64,000 nucleotides of DNA from Magnolia sinica (taxonomy: Eukaryota; Streptophyta; Magnoliopsida; Magnoliales; Magnoliaceae), in contig NC_080573.1 in assembly GCF_029962835.1 (NCBI RefSeq), forward strand, positions 40,045,001-40,109,000, in the 5' to 3' direction. The position numbers and the translations under genes are program-made. This document shows positions 9,983 to 22,149 of this stretch, piece after piece. The notes under the pieces are model-generated. The model ran no database searches. It was not told the origin of the DNA and saw only the letters and a program-made list of their open reading frames with translations. The stretch's first letter is position 1. Each line of letters opens with the position of its first letter.

Positions 9983-12560
9983 GTAAGAATTCAACTAGGA
10001 ATCTATTTATGTGGAAATTATTCGTTTAAGGTCCTTGACTTGATTGTTTCAGATCTTTGCATATTGCTTGATGGTCATGTGTTGTTTATGCAGTCACAGG
10101 TCCCATGATCATGCTAGGATGTGTGCTTATGCTATTAATTGTGTTCCTATATAATGCGCATGTGTGGTTAGTTTCATGTGGATGCAGTGTCGCAATGCTG
10201 AAGAATGTAGTGTAGTACCCATGGAAGGATCTTGGGAAGCAATTTTTAAGTGCTTACATTTAATAAAATGCACATTTAAGTTATTGATTATTGTGCTTAC
10301 TGAAACGCTAAAGATTTAAACTGAAGATACAATGGTAGTTCAACACCATTTAGCTATCAAATTGGCATTTAGCAAATAAAATGGCTAGAGGCCCGAATTC
10401 AATGAGCAATATCAGATTGTTAAGATCGCAGAATCAAGTGTGGATTTGGGCTACATTCAACAATGGGGCCTCAATTTGTTATTTTGTATGCTCTTTGTTT
10501 TTTTTTAAAGGGTAATTTGTATTGTCTAGGGTTGCCAACTTGCCATGCATTTATGCCATATGGTGGATGAGAACCAGACATTGAGAATTGTGCACTATTT
10601 GAATTCTAGCTCATGTTTTAATGGTGGCTACATTTTAGACAACAAATGCTACAAATGTCACACATTTGCTTGCTAAATGGGACTTAACAAATTTTATTTA
10701 TTTTTACTTTTATTTGTAAATTATTCATTTATAAATGGAAAGGGTGAACTTGTGAACACATGGTAGTGACATAGCATTAGCTAGCAGCTAGAGCCAGAAC
10801 AGATTTTGGCATGAGTGTGGGAATGCTGAACGAGTGGCACAATTGGTGATATGTACCATATGCATATACTGTTTAATTTCCCCAGAAAACTGAAGCAAAA
10901 CCTGCTCAATCTTAATTCTTTGCCAGGAATGAGCTATCTATACCAAGTTTCAATTTTTATTTTTATTTTTTGTCTCACTTTATATCTTTGTACAGACTGG
11001 ATAAAAACCAGAAAACTGAGTTGAAATGAATAACGTCCAATATAGAAGCCTAAAATTGAACCCTTATTGCATTTTTATCACTCTAGGCTACCTAGCCTTG
11101 AGAAATTCTAAAAATTCTATACTCCCATAAGTTCTGATTCAAAAACAGGCAGAAGACAGGTAGAGTTAATATGTCCATCTCATCTTTCAATCCAAATTGC
11201 ATTTTTTTTTTTCATATTTCAAAAATAGGAAAATACTTGTTCTTTGGGTGTCTTTTCTAATACTTTCAGGTGCTTTCTTGTACTAGCCAAGAAATCAAGT
11301 GCATGAAGATTCAAGTACTAGAAATCGAGTGATGCTAGCAATGATCTTCAGATTTTCAATGCTGAGAACTTACAGAGCAACAATAAAATCTACTACAGGT
11401 TTGTTTTCACAACCAAATTTAGGTGGATGCCCTTTTTTGTTGGTGGATTGGTGGTGGCCTTTTTGACCAAGTTGGTGTCTACTTTGAGGCTAAATCATTT
11501 TTTGAGTTTTGCAATACTGAGTAATCTGAGAAAACCTGAAGTTTCTGATATAAGTTTCTGATGTAGAGTTTGAGAACCAAAAATGTTAAAAATATGAAGA
11601 AATTCTATGTCCACATTAAGATGTTTCTTGTTGCTTGATTTTTGCAGGTTCATATGTATGTAGGTTCTCTCAGGAAAAGGTTATAGCTCGGTATCAGGTA
11701 ACACCATTTGAAGCCAGGTTTTTTTTTCCTTGCCAAACACGCAAGGAACCCATCAGAACATGAACTCAATCCTCGTGTACTGTGGCATTGGACAACCACA
11801 TGCATTATGACTCATCAGATGTATAGTTCTGGATTCACCATCCATAAAAACATGTGTACAGTTGAGTGGGAATGAACCATCCATAAACCATGTGTGCAGT
11901 TGAGTGGGAATGAAAGGGACTAATTAAGTCTTGCAATAATGTGAAGGTTCATGTAACTTAAACTTTGCAATCTATTCTTGGCTGTTATTGTCATAAGGCC
12001 ATAAGATCTAAACATTTTAGCCCTATCTATTAGTTATTGCATGTTAAGGGTATCTTCATGTGCAAATTTCTACACTTTGCTATATACCAATATGTGAAGA
12101 CTTCAGCTGCATTGTACTTGGTGTCCTTTGCCTCCCGATATAAAGTAATCGTTGTAATTTTTCCATTTCTCAGTGTGCTGTCTTCATTGTAACTTAGCTG
12201 CACTAGTCCTTTGCAATACTATTGTTTGGTTTTTGCCTTTTTGCTAATCCTTTGCTTTTGAGATGACTCAACATTGGGGAGATAAATGGACCCTCCTTGA
12301 AACCATAATGATAATTTGGTTTAAAAATCTCAACCATTTATTTTTATAAGCCAGCTTATTGTCATTTGGTCATGTTTCTATTCTTAATAACTTCTTTGAA
12401 CTCTTTGTGATGTGATAAGATTGTTTGTGTTTAGATGAATGTACTTTTATGTTTGGATGGCTAGTCTGGGTTTATATGGATGTGAATGTGAATATGATGA
12501 AATATATTGTATATCAGGTGTATATAAATATTCCAGCAATTTTGGGTGGATGTGAAAGTG
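9983..12560. other. AT-rich stretch without a recognised gene
   Basis: I checked both strands for the missing pyrophosphatase exon, further kinesin, TPS or UBA5 exons, LTR text and transposon ends, and recognised none. A stretch at about 11,648-11,686 (MYVGSLRKRL then stop, after tgcag) loosely recalls the C-terminus of pyrophosphatases but is too short to call. Confidence 0.45.
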
Positions 12561-12565
12561 AGTAA

Positions 12566-13370
12566 GAGACTTTTACCTACGACAATTTTCGTAGGTAAAA
12601 GTTTTGTAAGTATTGTCATTATTTTTAGCAACGAAAATTTTCGTCGCTAAAAGTTCAAGCAATATCTCTTGTTAGCTTTTTTAACGACGAAAATATTCGT
12701 CGCTAAAAGTGGAATGAATATTTTTAGCAGCGAAAACTTTCACTGCTAAAAGTCTTGTAAAGTTTTTTTAGATATTTATGGCAGCGAAAAGTTTCGCTGC
12801 TAAAAGTCTTGTAAAGTTGTTTTTAGTGGCGAAAGTTTTCGTCGCTAAAAGTTGAACTTATATTTTTAGAGAAGCGAAAAGTTTCGCTGCTAAAAGTTTT
12901 GTAAAGTTTTTTTTAGCGGCGAAAGTTTTCGTCGCTAAAAGTTGAACTTATATTTTTAGCAGCGAAAATTTTCGTTGCTAAAAGTCTTGTACAATTTTTT
13001 TAGCGACGAAAATTTTCGTCGTTAAAAGTTTAAGGTATATTTTTAGCAGCGAAAATTTTCGCTGTTAAAAGTCTTGTGATATTTTTTAGCGACGAAAATT
13101 TTCGTCCCTAAAAGTGGAACATATATTTTTGGTAGCGAACCTTTTCGCTGCTAAAAGTCTTGTGATGTTTTTTTAGCGACGAAAATTTTCATCGCTAAAA
13201 ATATTGCCTTTGGTGACGATTCGAGTTTTTCGTCGATAAAAACCTTCTACCTCGGTGTTTTAGCGACGAATTTAGCGACGAAAATTTTCGTCGCTAAAAG
13301 TTTTTAGCTACGAAAATTCGACTTTTAGCGACGAAAATTTTCGTTGCTAAAAGTGGGATTTCTTGTAGTG
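12566..13370 (-). mobile_element. CACTA transposon end with palindromic subterminal repeats, one side only
   Basis: The right edge read on the - strand is CACTACAAGAAATCCC, the CACTA-type terminal inverted repeat. Inward lie about a dozen imperfect palindromes of the form ttttagcgacgaaaattttcgtcgctaaaag, alternating with a gcagcgaaaa...cgctgc variant and spaced by short linkers (for example agtcttgtaaag). Such subterminal arrays are the usual transposase-binding zone of CACTA elements. No matching left terminus or transposase gene was found. The element interrupts the 5' LTR of Sirevirus copy 1: LTR text resumes at 13,371 exactly where position 21,659 lies in the 3' LTR. The other part of that LTR is absent on the left. 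Confidence 0.75.
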
Positions 13371-13858
13371 TTAGGAGTGGAGTAGCATTCTGTGTGGCTG
13401 TTGTTTAACAGTTGGTGAATACACAGGCAAACCATTATAATTCTTTGTGTTGTGGATGTGTGATTTATGTTTCCTATCTTTTATCATTCTGAATTGTGGA
13501 ATGTATGTGTGAATGTGAATGTTGTAATTATTTCATTTCAAGCACAGTGGGGAATGTTGTAATAATTTAGATTTACATTTCAGCATTATATTTTTACTAT
13601 CTTTTTATTACGTTGAGCTTCAGTTTCTCTATTTGTTCTAGAAATAAGGTTGTCCGACCATAAATTTTGATTTTTGGTGTAAGGTTGTCCTTAGAGCAAT
13701 TTTTGTTTAAATTTCTCTATTTTAAGTTACTTTCCATTCCTATAGTGTGATTGGTGTATAGTGATATCTATTCCTTATTTCATATTCTGTTGTATTTATT
13801 TTTAATTTGGCATAATCCTATTCACCCCCCCTTTAGGACATATAGCTTGGCCATTTCA
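13371..13858 (+). repeat. 5' LTR of Sirevirus copy 1, right third only
   Basis: Matches 21,659-22,146 of the 3' LTR base for base in length and ends in the same ggccatttca. Its left side is replaced by the CACTA end. The remaining two thirds of the LTR are not found to the left. Confidence 0.9.
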
Positions 13859-13860
13859 AG

Positions 13861-13872
13861 TGGTATCAGAGA
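13861..13872 (+). other. Primer-binding site, iMet type
   Basis: tggtatcagaga lies two bases after the LTR end. It matches the plant initiator-methionine tRNA 3' end complement (TGGTATCAGAGC) except at the last base. Confidence 0.85.
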
Positions 13873-13942
13873 CTAATAGCTTACTCTTATTGCTTTTTAT
13901 TTGGATTTAATTCCTGAGCTAATGATCTAAGCTATATATAAG

Positions 13943-16900
13943 ATGTCAAATTTTGATAGCCTATCAGTCACTAGGCCTCCACCCTTTGATGGCTCTAATT
14001 ATGCCCATTGGAAAGCCAAGATGAGGATCTTCCTCAAATCAATGGATGAGAGTGTGTGGCAAGCCACAGTGACTGAATGGAACCCACCTACCACTGAAGT
14101 GACTGGTATTGATGGTTCAAAATCAATGAGAGTAACATCATATTTCTCATGGACCACCCTTTAGAAAAATGAAAGTAGTGCCAATGCAAAAGCATTAAAT
14201 GCAATTACTTGTGCACTATCACCGGATGAGTTCAAAAGAATCATATCATCTGATACTGCAAAGCAAGCCTGGGATATATTAGAAATGACACATGAGGGTA
14301 ACACAATTGTCAAAAAATCTAAAGTCCAACTCCTCACAACCAAATTTGAAGAAATTCATATAGAGGAAAATGAAATGTTTATGGACTTTTACACTAGATT
14401 AATAACATTGTGAACTTAATGTGAGGTCTTAGCGATAAAATCCCAGAAAGTAAAGTGTGTGCAAAGATACTATCCTTACTTCCTGAACGGTTCAACTCTA
14501 AGGCAACCGCAATCCAGGAACTTCATGATACGAATAATATGAGGGTAGAAGAATTATTTTGTTCTTTACAAATCTATGAGTTAAACTTTAAAGCTCTTAA
14601 AAGTAAATCCATTGCTCTCAAATCTTCTAAAGTTATTTCTCAAGAAAACTCAGATTTAGAAAATTCTGAAGACGATATGGCTCTTTTAGCGAAGAAATTT
14701 TACAAGATTTTCAAAAGTAAGAAAATGGTAGATTTTCAAAAATCAAATGATAAGAAAAGATCTAAACCTAGATCTAAAAGTTGGAAGTCTTTGAAAAATA
14801 GTCAATGTTACAACTGCCAAGAGTATGGGCACTTAGCAAACAAATGTCCTAAAAAGGACAAAACAAAAAGAAAGGGTATGTTGGCTACTTAGGATGAATC
14901 ATCTAATTCTGAAGCTTCTTCTGAATCAGAAGATTCTGAAACCGAGTCGGGCAGTGAAGTTAAAGCCCTTATGACTTTAGCCAAATTCACTTTTTCAAAT
15001 CATGATGATTCGACTAGCGAAGAAAATCTGAATAGTGATTATGAAAATGAAGATGATCTTCAAGATGCTTATAATGCTCTATACAAGGAAAGTTGTAAAA
15101 TTGCTGTCAAACTTAAACTTCGAAAAGAAAAGTTTTTTAAACTCAAAGAATGTTTTGAATCACTTGTTTTAGAAAAATCTCAAATTTTAGATTTTTTTGA
15201 AAAGTCAAAATGTGATTTAGAATTTAAAACCTCGCTGATTGAAAATCTAAAATCTGAAAATGAGATACTTAAAAATGAAGTATCTTCCCTTCTGAGTTTA
15301 AAGGATACATGGAGATATGCCCAAGGAGATCCAAAGTTAGAAAAACTATTATCTGGATCAAGAAAAAGTGGCGATCGATCCGGATTAGGCTATGATAAGA
15401 ATACAACTCCCAATCAAAAGTATACTCCTCTCAAGTTTGTGAAATGAGAGTCCTCAAACTCAAAAGGGAAAAGTACTTATCAAAGTTTTTCTAAAAATAT
15501 AAAAACTTTTCAAAAACCTAAAAGAAGTCATGTCAACTTTAAAAATTAGAATCGAAACCCTCTTGCTGAAAAGATAGTAGATTTACTTAAGGAGCTCTTA
15601 AAATCTAACTCAGTAGGTCTTTCTTACAACATCAGTCAGAAGAAGACCAACTATACTCCTAAACCTAAAATAGTTCTGAAATGGGTTCCTAAAGTTGCCT
15701 GCTTGGTTGCTCACACCGCTTTCAAAGCAACAAGCCATTCAAAGTGGTACCTAGACAGTGGATGCTCAAGGCATATGACTGGTGATAAAGGTTTATTCAC
15801 CAATCTCAAAGACATGACTAATGGTTCAGTCACATTTGGCGATGGCAGCAACTGCAAGATTATGGGCCAAGGTACTATTCAACTCTATAACCTTCCTTTG
15901 TTTAAAAATGTTTTATATGTTGAAGGTCTAAAACATAACTTGCTTAGCATATCTTAAATATGCGACAATAACCATAGTGTATGGTTTTCTAATTAAAGCT
16001 GTGAGATTCTAAACAACAAGGGTTCAGTAATACTAACTAGGCGTAGAACGTCTGAAAACTGCTATATTGTCAGTGAATCCAGCTCATTTAATCAATCATG
16101 TTACATGGTCCAAACAGACGAGACTGATTTGTGGCACAAATGTCTTGGACATGTACACTATCGAAATCTATATAGATTGAGCAAATGGGAACTTATAAGA
16201 GGTCTACCCAAACTACAAAAATTAGATAAAATATGTGGTGAATGCCAGATTGGCAAACAAACAAGGAACTCACACAAAAAGGTGAATTTCAATACCACAT
16301 CAAGACCACTCGAGCTTCTCCATATGGATCTAGTAGGACCTACCAGGATAGAAAGTCGAGGTGGCAAAAGATATATTTTGGTATTCTGTAGCGACCAGGG
16401 AATATTACATGAATTCTCAGCGCCCAAAACTCCACAACAAAATGGTATAGTTGAAAGGAAAAATAGAGTGCTTCAAGAAATGACTAATGTCATGTTGAAT
16501 AGTATGAAGCTCTCTAAGAATCTTTGGGCTGAAGCAGTCAATACAGCTTGCTATATTATTAACCGGGTTTACACTAGTAAAGGTAATAATAAAACGGCTT
16601 ACAAAATGTGGTTCGATAAAAAGCCTACTGTCAAATACTTTCGAGTTTTTAGCAGTAAGTGATATATTTTATGAGATCGTAAAAATCTGGAAAAGTTTGA
16701 TACGAAGAGTGATGAAGGAATCTTTTTAGGATACTCTTTAAACAGTCGAGCTTATAGGGTTCTGAACAAAAGGACCAGTGTGATTCAAGAGTCCATCAAT
16801 GTAGTCATTGATGATCACTTAAATACACCAGTCTTAAGTTCAGATAATGATGAAATACTAGTAATTGATAAATCTGATACTTCATCTAATCAGACTGATT

Positions 16901-18549
16901 CTGAACTGAGGACTGTTAAAGATCATCTAACCACACAGATTCCTGGAAACCCTCTCACTGGTGTTCGTACCCGTAAACAACTTGAGGATATATGCAATTA
17001 CGTATGTTTTACATCTCAGATAGAACCATCTAACATAAAAGAAGCTATTGCTTATGAAAACTGGATTGTTGCGATATAAGAAGAACTTAACTAATTTGTG
17101 AGAAATGACGTTTGGTATCTCGTACCTAGACCTAAAGATAAACACATCATTGGAACCAAATGGATTTTCAAAAATAAGTCTGACGAACTTGGTAATATAA
17201 TTAGAAACAAGGCTAGGCTAGTGGAACAAGGTTACACTCAAATTAAAGGTATTGACTATGATGAAACCTTTGCACCAGTAGCACGTCTTGAATCAATCAG
17301 ACTCTCTATATCCATTGCGTGTTTTAGAAAGTTTAAGATTTACCAAATGGATGTGAAAAGTGCATTTTTAAATGGCAATCTGCATGAGGAAGTTTATGTT
17401 GAATAACCAATGGGTTTTGAAGACCCCAAAAATGCTGATCATGTGTATCGTCTTAAAAAGACACTTTACGGTTTAAAACAAGCTCCTAGGACATGGTACG
17501 AGAAACTAACAAAGTTTCTATTAAGCTATAATTTTCAAATGAGATGTGTCGATAAAACTCTGTTTATTAAAAAACATAAGGATCACATCTTATTAGTACA
17601 AATCTATGTTGGTGATATCATTTATGGATCTACCTGTACTGGCATGACTATTGAGTTTGCAGATTTGATGAAATCTCAGTTTGAAATGAGCTTGGTTGGG
17701 GAATTGAATTATTTCCTTAGGTTGCAAGTAAAACAAAAACCTAATGGAATGTTCATTTCTCAATCTAAATATGCTATGAATTTGATTAAGAGATTTGGAT
17801 TTGAGAATGGTAAGAACTTTGATACTCCCATGAGTACAACCTTGAAACTATCAAAAGATTCTGCAGGTAAAAATGTGGATTCGAAACTATATCGGAGTAT
17901 GATTGGTAGTCTATTGTATTTAACTGCTAGTAGACCAGATATCGCTCTAAGTGTTGGTATTTGCGCTAGATATCAGCCTAAACCTAAAGAGTCGCACTTG
18001 ACTGCTGCCAAGCGGATTATACGATATGTCGCAAGTACTATTAATCTTGGTCTCTGGTATCCTCATGAGACTAGTGTTCAATTAGCTGGGTACTCGGATG
18101 CTGACTGGGCTGGTAATCTTGATGATCGAAAATCAACCAGTGGTGGTTGTTTTTATATCGGAAACTGTTTAGTTTCGTGGTTCAGCAAAAAATAAAGTTC
18201 TATATCACTTTTAACAGCTGAAGCTGAATATATCACAGCTGGTAATGCGTGTACTCAGCTTGTTTGGATGAAACGTATGCTAAGTGATTATGGAATTAAA
18301 CAGGATTCTAGGTTATTATATTGTGATAATTCTAATGCCATAAATATTTCAAAAAATCCAATTCAATATTCTTGTACTAAGCACATTGATATTAGATTTC
18401 ATTATATTAGGGAATTAGTTGAAGAAAAGGTTATATCTTTGGAATATATCCCTACCAAGAATCAACATGCTGATATTTTCACTAAACCGCTTGACAAAAG
18501 AAGGTTTCACAAAATAAAATTTAATCTCGGCATGTGCATTTTAAAATGA
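13943..18549 (+). pseudogene. Sirevirus copy 1 gag-pol remnant
   Basis: In order: gag from the ATG at 13,943; a CX2CX4HX4C zinc knuckle (CYNCQEYGHLANKC) near 14,810; a charged, coiled-coil-prone linker at 14,970-15,450. Protease follows with the WYLDSGCSRHMTGD motif near 15,735, then the integrase HHCC region and core (16,105-16,660). Reverse transcriptase covers 17,100-18,195, and RNase H ends near 18,549 with the usual TKHIDIRFHYIRE block. The order protease, integrase, RT, RNase H is the Ty1/copia order. The region is broken and should be regarded as a fossil. Confidence 0.9.
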
Positions 18550-18640
18550 TTAATTATGCCTATTTGTATCATATTGTATATATTTGCTAGTTTAGTTTTC
18601 AAATTTTAAAAATATGCAAAAATTAGATTTTTTGTCCTGT

Positions 18641-18780
18641 ACTCGACCAGTCGTGCTACGACCGGTCGTGTATATCTACGACCAGTCGTGAATCACGTGG
18701 AGTCACTTAAAATTTGGAGGAAATCACTTTCTTCTTCATTTCAACTTCTCTCTCCAACGAGCCGACACACGACTAGTCGA
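18641..18780. repeat. Cluster of ACGACCGGTCGT-type palindromes between pol and ORF3
   Basis: At least four copies of a cgaccagtcgtg-like motif lie here. One is the perfect 12-base palindrome ACGACCGGTCGT at 18,658-18,669. The same motif family is dense in the LTRs of both Sirevirus copies. Confidence 0.7.
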
Positions 18781-18984
18781 ACCCATCTTCCAAAATCTTC
18801 AAAGTTAGTGCTCCATTTGCATTTTGCTTATAGATTTGTGTGTAGATTACTTCTATTTCTCTCTTGGAGTTGTCTATTTCGAATTTAGTTGAGATTTGAG
18901 GATTTTCTTGTGAAAAATCTGATTTGAGAAAACCCATTTCTCAATCCATTACAACTCTTTATATTCTTGAAATCATTATTGCAT

Positions 18985-20142
18985 ATGCCTTCTAGAAGAA
19001 GAAAATCAACGTCCCGTGGTCCGTCTTCCTCTTCTAAATCAATCCTTATCACTAAGCGTCATCTTAGGGCTCCTGAGGATGATCCATCTTATGTTCGGGA
19101 CATCAGATTGCGTAATGTCATTGTTGAGCATCCAGTTGATATTAATCATGTTACTCCTTTTGATATTTTTCCTATGCTTCAATCTGTAGGTTGGAATAAC
19201 TTATTGCTTTGGGGTGGACCAGAATACCGGTCCATTGCCCAATCCATGTTTGCATGCATATGTGCTTTCTCACTGGAAAATTTAACTTTTTCTATCTCCA
19301 CAAGAGAAGGGCCTTTTGAAGTTGATCGACATTTGATTTCAGCCCTTATGGATATTCCAGTGAATGATGAGGGTATTCCTATCCATACTTTATCTAATAA
19401 ACCCTCTGTCGCTGAAAAACGTATGCTGACTAATGACTTATGCAATTTGGATGTACAATAGACGCATAAAGGGAATGCACTTTCCTCAAGGTATTTGTTA
19501 CCCAAATACAGAATTCTTCACAAAATCTTTGTGTCTAATTTGTATCCTCGGTCGGGTAACAAATCTGAATTGACGTCCTTCATGGTTCGTATTCTTCATT
19601 CTGTTGTTAGAGGTGTTAACATTTGTTTACCATCCTTGATTTGTCATTTCATCATTCAGTTTCGTCTCCATCCTGGTCATAATGACATTCCTTTTGGATA
19701 TTTGATGACTATGTTGGCTACACATATGTCAGTTAACATGCCGGTTGGAGAGGATACTATCCATCATCTGATATTTAACAATTCTAATATTAATAAGATG
19801 AAACTGGATTACCTTCCTGGCCAAGGTGATGGTGTTGGCGGTGCTGAAGCTGTACATGAGGAAGAAGCTGGTGATCTTCCTCCTGATGATATTAACATGG
19901 ATGATATTTTTGAAGAGCTTGAGTCCAATTCTACAAATGATCTAAATTATGAGCCTTCTTCATTTGATGCATGCTTGAGTGCATTGGAAGATAAAGTTGA
20001 GGGTCTAAATGTTAAAATGGAAAACATGTCTGTTGCCCATGATTTACAGTTCAAATATATGCACAAATATCTTAGGCGCTTGAACAAAGGCATGCATCAA
20101 CTTAATCCTTCCATTCCTGCTCTTTCATCTAGGTCAGATTAG
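18985..20142 (+). pseudogene. Third ORF of Sirevirus copy 1 (downstream of pol)
   Basis: A protein-coding region in the slot where some Sireviruses carry an envelope-like ORF. It opens with a basic Ser/Arg-rich tail (MPSRRRKSTSRGPSSSSKS). A globular part of about 230 residues follows, with blocks such as VEHPVDINHVTPFDIFP, REGPFEVDRHLISALMDIP and FVSNLYPRSGNKSEL. It ends in an acidic segment (LPPDDINMDDIFEELESN) and a coiled-coil-like tail. I see no signal peptide or membrane helix, so the name envelope-like is positional only. The globular part resembles what databases call a putative plant transposon protein domain, as far as I recall. The region is broken in this copy. Confidence 0.75.
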
Positions 20143-20344
20143 TATTTTTAAGTTTACTGGTTTGTAATAACTTTATTACTCCTAACTTGTTTTGAGTTTG
20201 TTACTCTCTTTAACTTAGCTCAGTCTATGAATTATGTGTGTTGCTTATGCTATGTTCTCATATCTTGACTAGTTACCTCTCATATTTCTCATTGATTATT
20301 TCTCCTTAGCCATCTGTTCTATGCTTCCTTTGTCCTATTGTGAC

Positions 20345-20627
20345 AAAAAGGGGGAGTATGGATATGTTATGGATATGTATATGGATATGAATGTTGTCAT
20401 GAGGAAGGAGTAGCATTGTATTGTATGGTGTTTTATAAGTATGTTACTCAGGGGGAGTATGTGCAGAGGTGTGAGCAGAAGTGTGAAGAGGTGGACTGAG
20501 TATTGATTTACAAGTCTGCAGGATGCTGGTTGATAATAACTGGTGCATGATTCTTTAATCAGATATTTTGTGTTATGTAACATATCTTGAAAGTGTGTTT
20601 TGTCACTAATTTGACAAAGGGGGAGAT
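20345..20627 (+). other. Purine tracts preceding the 3' LTR
   Basis: gacaaaaagggggag near 20,341, a second agggggag near 20,450 and gacaaagggggagat ending at 20,627 directly before the LTR. Repeated purine tracts are a known Sirevirus trait. The last one would prime plus-strand synthesis. Confidence 0.8.
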
Positions 20628-22146
20628 TGTAAGTGCCATAATTTATAGCCCTTTGTGTTGTCAAATTTGTGGTGCCAAAGACACTGTTATGAAGCTTGCA
20701 TCTGTGAAAAAAATGCTCTATGCAAGATCAACTTAGGTTGACAAGCACTGTTCACAAGTCAAGAATCTCAAGATGCTTTCAAGTTCTACCTCAAGATCTC
20801 AAGAAGCTTTCAAGTTTGAGCTCCATCAAGACTTCAAGCTTCACTACTTTCAAAGGTCACTTGTCTCCTATGTTCAATGACATTACTTCACTCCTGAGGT
20901 ATGACTGACCTTAGGTTGACCTTTAGAGTAGGTCATTTTGGATACATAATTCATATGTTTTCTATAAGTGAGTTTTGGTCTGTTCTAAGACTAGTCTTGG
21001 ACTTTGTTCGACTAGTCCTAGTACTGCTTCGACCTGTCATAGAGGTCCTTAGACCAGTCGAAGACATGATTTGCTCACCTATAAATAGAGCACGAATCTC
21101 AGAATTATTTCATTGAAAAAAAGGCAATTCAAGTTAATTTAATTCGGTCTTCTGAGAGATAAGTTGGTGCTCCATTTAAGCTAAGTGTGCATATTTAATA
21201 TTCTCTTTCTTTAGCTTTCTTAATTGATTTTGTTTTTTGTATTCTAATCTAATCTGAAAAAAAGAATTGTTGTTTTCCTTTTTCTAGAATCAAAATCAAT
21301 TAGAGCTAGCCATTTTGTTTTAAATTAAAATCTATTAGAACCTAGAACCATTATAAAGTGAGTATTGGACATTGAACTTTGACATTCAAATCTCTACTCC
21401 GACTTTGTTCTTCTGGGCTTTTACAACGAAGGAGAAAATCAGGTATTTTACAATTTCTGTAATTTGCATTGTTTGGTTTTATTTGAGGTTAAGCCAGAAA
21501 AATCTCAAAGTTGTTGGTTATCTGAGGAGAGCTAGAAAACTTAGAAGTGAGGGTTTTTGAATTGTGTAAGCCCTTTGAAAAAGACACAATTGTGAAGGTT
21601 TTGGGTGAATCTGTGAAAACCTATTTGATAGTGAATGCTAATATCCCGTGTGAGGATATTAGGAGTGGAATAACATTCTGTGTGGCTGTTGTTTAACAGT
21701 TGGTGAACACACAGGCGAACCACTATAATTCTTTGTGTTGTGGATGTGTGATTTATATTTCCTATCTTTTATCATTCTGAATCGTGGAATGTATGTGTGA
21801 ATGTGAATGTTGTAATCATTTCATTTCAAGCACAGTGGAGAATGTTGTAATAATTTAGATTTACATTTCAGCATTATATTTTTGCTATCTCTTTATTGTG
21901 TTGAGCTTCAGTTTCTCTATTTGTTCTAGAAATAAGGTTGTCCTACCATAAACTTTGGTTTTTGGTGTAAGGTTGTCCTTAGAACAATTTTTGTTTAAAT
22001 TTCTCTATTTTAAGTTGCTTTCCATTCCTATACTGTGATTGGTGTATAGTGTTATCTATTCCTTGTTTCATATTCCGCTGTATTTATTTTTAATTTGGCA
22101 TAGTCCTATTCACCCCCCCTCTAGGACATATAGCTTGGCCATTTCA
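20628..22146 (+). repeat. 3' LTR of Sirevirus copy 1
   Basis: Starts tgtaagtgcc after the purine tract and ends ggccatttca, about 1.52 kb. It contains several gactagtcctag/cgaccagtcg-type motifs near 20,985-21,062. The next bases (aaatg) belong to the interrupted gypsy element. The duplicate of this target site cannot be checked because the left end is missing. Confidence 0.9.
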
Positions 22147-22149
22147 AAA

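Larger units (their letters stand above)
13371..22146 (+). mobile_element. Sirevirus (Ty1/copia, SIRE/Maximus-like) fossil, copy 1
   Basis: LTR retrotransposon with partial 5' LTR, iMet-type primer site, gag-pol, a third ORF downstream of pol, purine tracts and a full 3' LTR. The gag start (PPPFDGSNYAHWKAKM) and the gacaaaaagggggag tracts upstream of the 3' LTR are Sirevirus hallmarks. It sits inside the 3' part of a gypsy element that runs on the - strand from 22,147. The 488 bases of LTR present at both ends differ at about 25 positions by hand count (about 5%). That is roughly 2 million years at commonly used grass rates, and several times older at slow woody-plant rates. The element is a broken fossil with around ten breaks in its coding region. 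Confidence 0.9.

Noticed and set aside
11648-11690. Possible final pyrophosphatase exon (MYVGSLRKRL then stop)
   Set aside because: Only a handful of residues resemble the family C-terminus (YIVESLRR), and the preceding conserved part is absent.
18985-20142. Calling the Sirevirus third ORF a true envelope protein
   Set aside because: No signal peptide, membrane helix or glycosylation-rich ectodomain is seen. Only its position recalls envelope-like ORFs.
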